From NCBI RefSeq assembly GCF_041355105.1, contig NZ_JBFUPK010000002.1, positions 186,001 through 250,000 on the forward strand: 64,000 nucleotides of DNA, written 5' to 3'. The notes under the pieces are model-generated. The model searched no databases, had not been told where the DNA came from, and saw nothing but the letters and a program-made list of their open reading frames with translations. The DNA is from Terriglobus sp. RCC_193. GTDB taxonomy: Bacteria > Acidobacteriota > Terriglobia > Terriglobales > Acidobacteriaceae. Every line of letters begins with the position of its first letter. The stretch's first letter is position 1. Positions 62,407-64,000 of this stretch are shown here, piece by piece. Both the position numbers and the translations under genes were made by a program.

Positions 62407-64000
62407 CTACTGCACAAAGCTAGCCGGAACCGGCGGCACATCGCTCACATCCCCCAGCAACTCCCACCGCTGCAGGCTGAACGGCACACTGCCATTGCTC
62501 CACACATAGTCCTGATACTTCTGCAACGAGAACGCCGCACCCTGCTTCAACTTCGCAGCCGCCAGCCCCTTCATGATGTCGCTCTTGCCAATCTGGTAGG
62601 TGATCGCCTGTCCCGGCGTCGTCGAAAACATCGCCGCTTCACTCCGTGCCGTTCCCTCATCCATAGGCACCGTGTTCTTCAGGTAATCCGCCGCCTGCTG
62701 TAGCGTGAACTGTCCGGTAGCCAGCTTCACATCCACCTCCACACGCAACGCACGTAAACGGTTCAGCGCATAGATGGCTTCCTTCATCTTTGGCTGTGTC
62801 TCATACAGCCCGGCAATCATCATCATCTCTTCCGCGTAGAAGCCAATGCCCTCCTGCGACTCCGAGTCGTAGTACATCCGCCGCACCGGATCAGGATGAT
62901 GCATGGCCCACGCCATCTGGAAGTAGTGGCCCGGCGTGCCCTCATGGTTCGTTAGCGGACGCACATCGCGCGAGGTAATGTTCGCCCAGAAGCCGCCCAG
63001 CCGCGGCGTGCTCTTGTAGCTCGAACCGTCTTCATCCAGGCGGTTCACGCTGGTCAGGTCATCCTCGACACCGAGAAAGCCAAGCGCCCCAATGTATTTC
63101 GGCGTCGGCACATAGTAGTAGTGCTTCACACCTGTCGGATCGCCGTTCAGCACACCGTGCTCCGTCATGTACGAGCGCATCGCCGCTTCCTGCTTCTTCT
63201 CATCTGCAATCTGCGCACCCAGCGACGGATACACCGGCACATCCGGCACGCCCTTGTTCGCCGCCTGCGCCAGCGCCTCAAAGGTCACGGCACGATCAAA
63301 CTCCAGCTTGCCCGTCTGCAGAATCTGCTCTGGCGTGTAGCTCATCAACGCAACATTCTTCAGAAACCACACATAACCATCGCGCCCCACCGCTGTCTGT
63401 TGCTTCATGCCCGCCACCTGCGGGCGCAGCCATTCGCGATATGCCACCATCGCCTTCACGGCAGCATCTTCGGCCTTGTCGAACTCCGCAAGCTCCTTCG
63501 TATCAAAGCCTGCCTCCGCATGAACACCGTCTTTGAAGCGGCCCATGCGATCCTCAATCTTCGCCAGATTCTCCATGCAGATCACGGCATACGGCTGCCG
63601 CATATCCGTCAGGTTCGACTTGCCCTCATCCAGCAGACGCGGCAAACTCGCCAGCCGCAGCACCACGTCGTGCTGCATCTGCGGCGTGAACTTCCTGTGC
63701 TGCAACAGCAATGTGTACGTGGCAGTCAGCCCCTGATCGACGTAGAAGAACGGGTTCCGCTGCCACACCGGCAGCACATCCAGTTCCCAGTACACGCGCG
63801 CAATCGCCGAACCCACCAGCCGATAATCCACCCGCGTACTCACCGGCTGTTGAGTCACATCCAGCGCTCGCCACTCCTTCTCAAACGCTGCAATCTGCTT
63901 GCGATACCCCGCCACATCCGCCGCCGACCAGTGCGCCACAAACCCATGCGCGCGGTCGATACGCGGAATGTCGTCATTCGTAAAAGGCTGCTCCGTCGCG
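62407..64000 (-). CDS. DUF885 family protein (N-terminus cut by window edge)
   Basis: The frame stays open through the right edge, so the N-terminus is missing; at least 530 residues are visible. The DUF885 motif HEGTPGHYFQ, followed by an EGIGFYAEEMM helix, is clear and resembles a zinc-peptidase HExxxxH arrangement. Such proteins are probably peptidase-like carboxypeptidases but few have been studied. GTG 63939 is only an internal codon. The stop is TAG at 62407. Confidence 0.85.
   Translation of the reverse strand, partial: ATEQPFTNDDIPRIDRAHGFVAHWSAADVAGYRKQIAAFEKEWRALDVTQQPVSTRVDYRLVGSAIARVYWELDVLPVWQRNPFFYVDQGLTATYTLLLQHRKFTPQMQHDVVLRLASLPRLLDEGKSNLTDMRQPYAVICMENLAKIEDRMGRFKDGVHAEAGFDTKELAEFDKAEDAAVKAMVAYREWLRPQVAGMKQQTAVGRDGYVWFLKNVALMSYTPEQILQTGKLEFDRAVTFEALAQAANKGVPDVPVYPSLGAQIADEKKQEAAMRSYMTEHGVLNGDPTGVKHYYYVPTPKYIGALGFLGVEDDLTSVNRLDEDGSSYKSTPRLGGFWANITSRDVRPLTNHEGTPGHYFQMAWAMHHPDPVRRMYYDSESQEGIGFYAEEMMMIAGLYETQPKMKEAIYALNRLRALRVEVDVKLATGQFTLQQAADYLKNTVPMDEGTARSEAAMFSTTPGQAITYQIGKSDIMKGLAAAKLKQGAAFSLQKYQDYVWSNGSVPFSLQRWELLGDVSDVPPVPASFVQ

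Overview
The window looks like a chromosomal segment of an acidobacterium of the Terriglobus/Granulicella/Edaphobacter group. The reasons are lineage-marker families (a TIGR03436 VWFA-related protein at 5686-6696, a TIGR03435 protein at 61335-62105, a DUF5715 protein and an Ig-like repeat lipoprotein), the high GC of the sequence, and intergenic hairpin and heptamer repeats. No transposase, integrase, phage gene or CRISPR array was seen. Nearly all of the sequence is accounted for by genes with coherent starts and stops. The genes at both window edges are cut.

Layout. 0-11 kb: a cold-shock protein, a Gfo/Idh oxidoreductase, an M15-type peptidase, an LprI/DUF3298 protein, a glycine-zipper protein, an Ig-like lipoprotein, a VWFA protein, a prolyl oligopeptidase and an ABC exporter pair. 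11.3-16.9 kb: a five-gene sugar operon (MFS, Gfo/Idh, sugar isomerase/epimerase, GH88 hydrolase, SDR) with a LacI-type palindrome in front of its first gene. 17-20.7 kb: a methyltransferase, a secreted TPR protein with Met/His-rich stretches, and a TetR regulator with a membrane protein, both preceded by a shared CTAGTAGAT site. 20.7-26.3 kb: a housekeeping block, ispE - tRNA-Gln - prs - rplY - pth - rpsF - rpsR - rplI, all on the minus strand. 26.4-36.1 kb: CsbD, a YheT-like hydrolase, Yip1, an acyltransferase, DUF5715, an HD protein, an HdeD-like protein, an SGNH hydrolase and a PBP4-type carboxypeptidase, followed by divergent folP.

37.1-51.1 kb is the most notable region: an eight-gene minus-strand operon with several 4-base stop/start overlaps. 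In transcription order it encodes DUF4159, a VWA/glutamine-amidotransferase-like membrane protein, an exported caspase-like protein whose catalytic Cys position appears to be Ser, an exported TPR metallopeptidase (HEMSH), a MoxR AAA+ ATPase, DUF58, a BatA-like VWA membrane protein, and a 1266-residue DUF4175-like coiled-coil protein with a Gln/Gly/Asn/Ser-rich tail. The MoxR-DUF58-BatA core is well known; the pairing with a pseudo-caspase and a TPR peptidase is the best candidate here for an undescribed system.

51.3-64 kb: a multicopper oxidase with Phe at the predicted axial position of the type-1 copper, rmuC, a membrane diguanylate cyclase, acpP-fabF, a LamG/DUF1080-like protein, a GT-C-like membrane protein, a DUF2251-like protein, the TIGR03435 protein, a hairpin-rich intergenic stretch and a DUF885 protein cut by the right edge.
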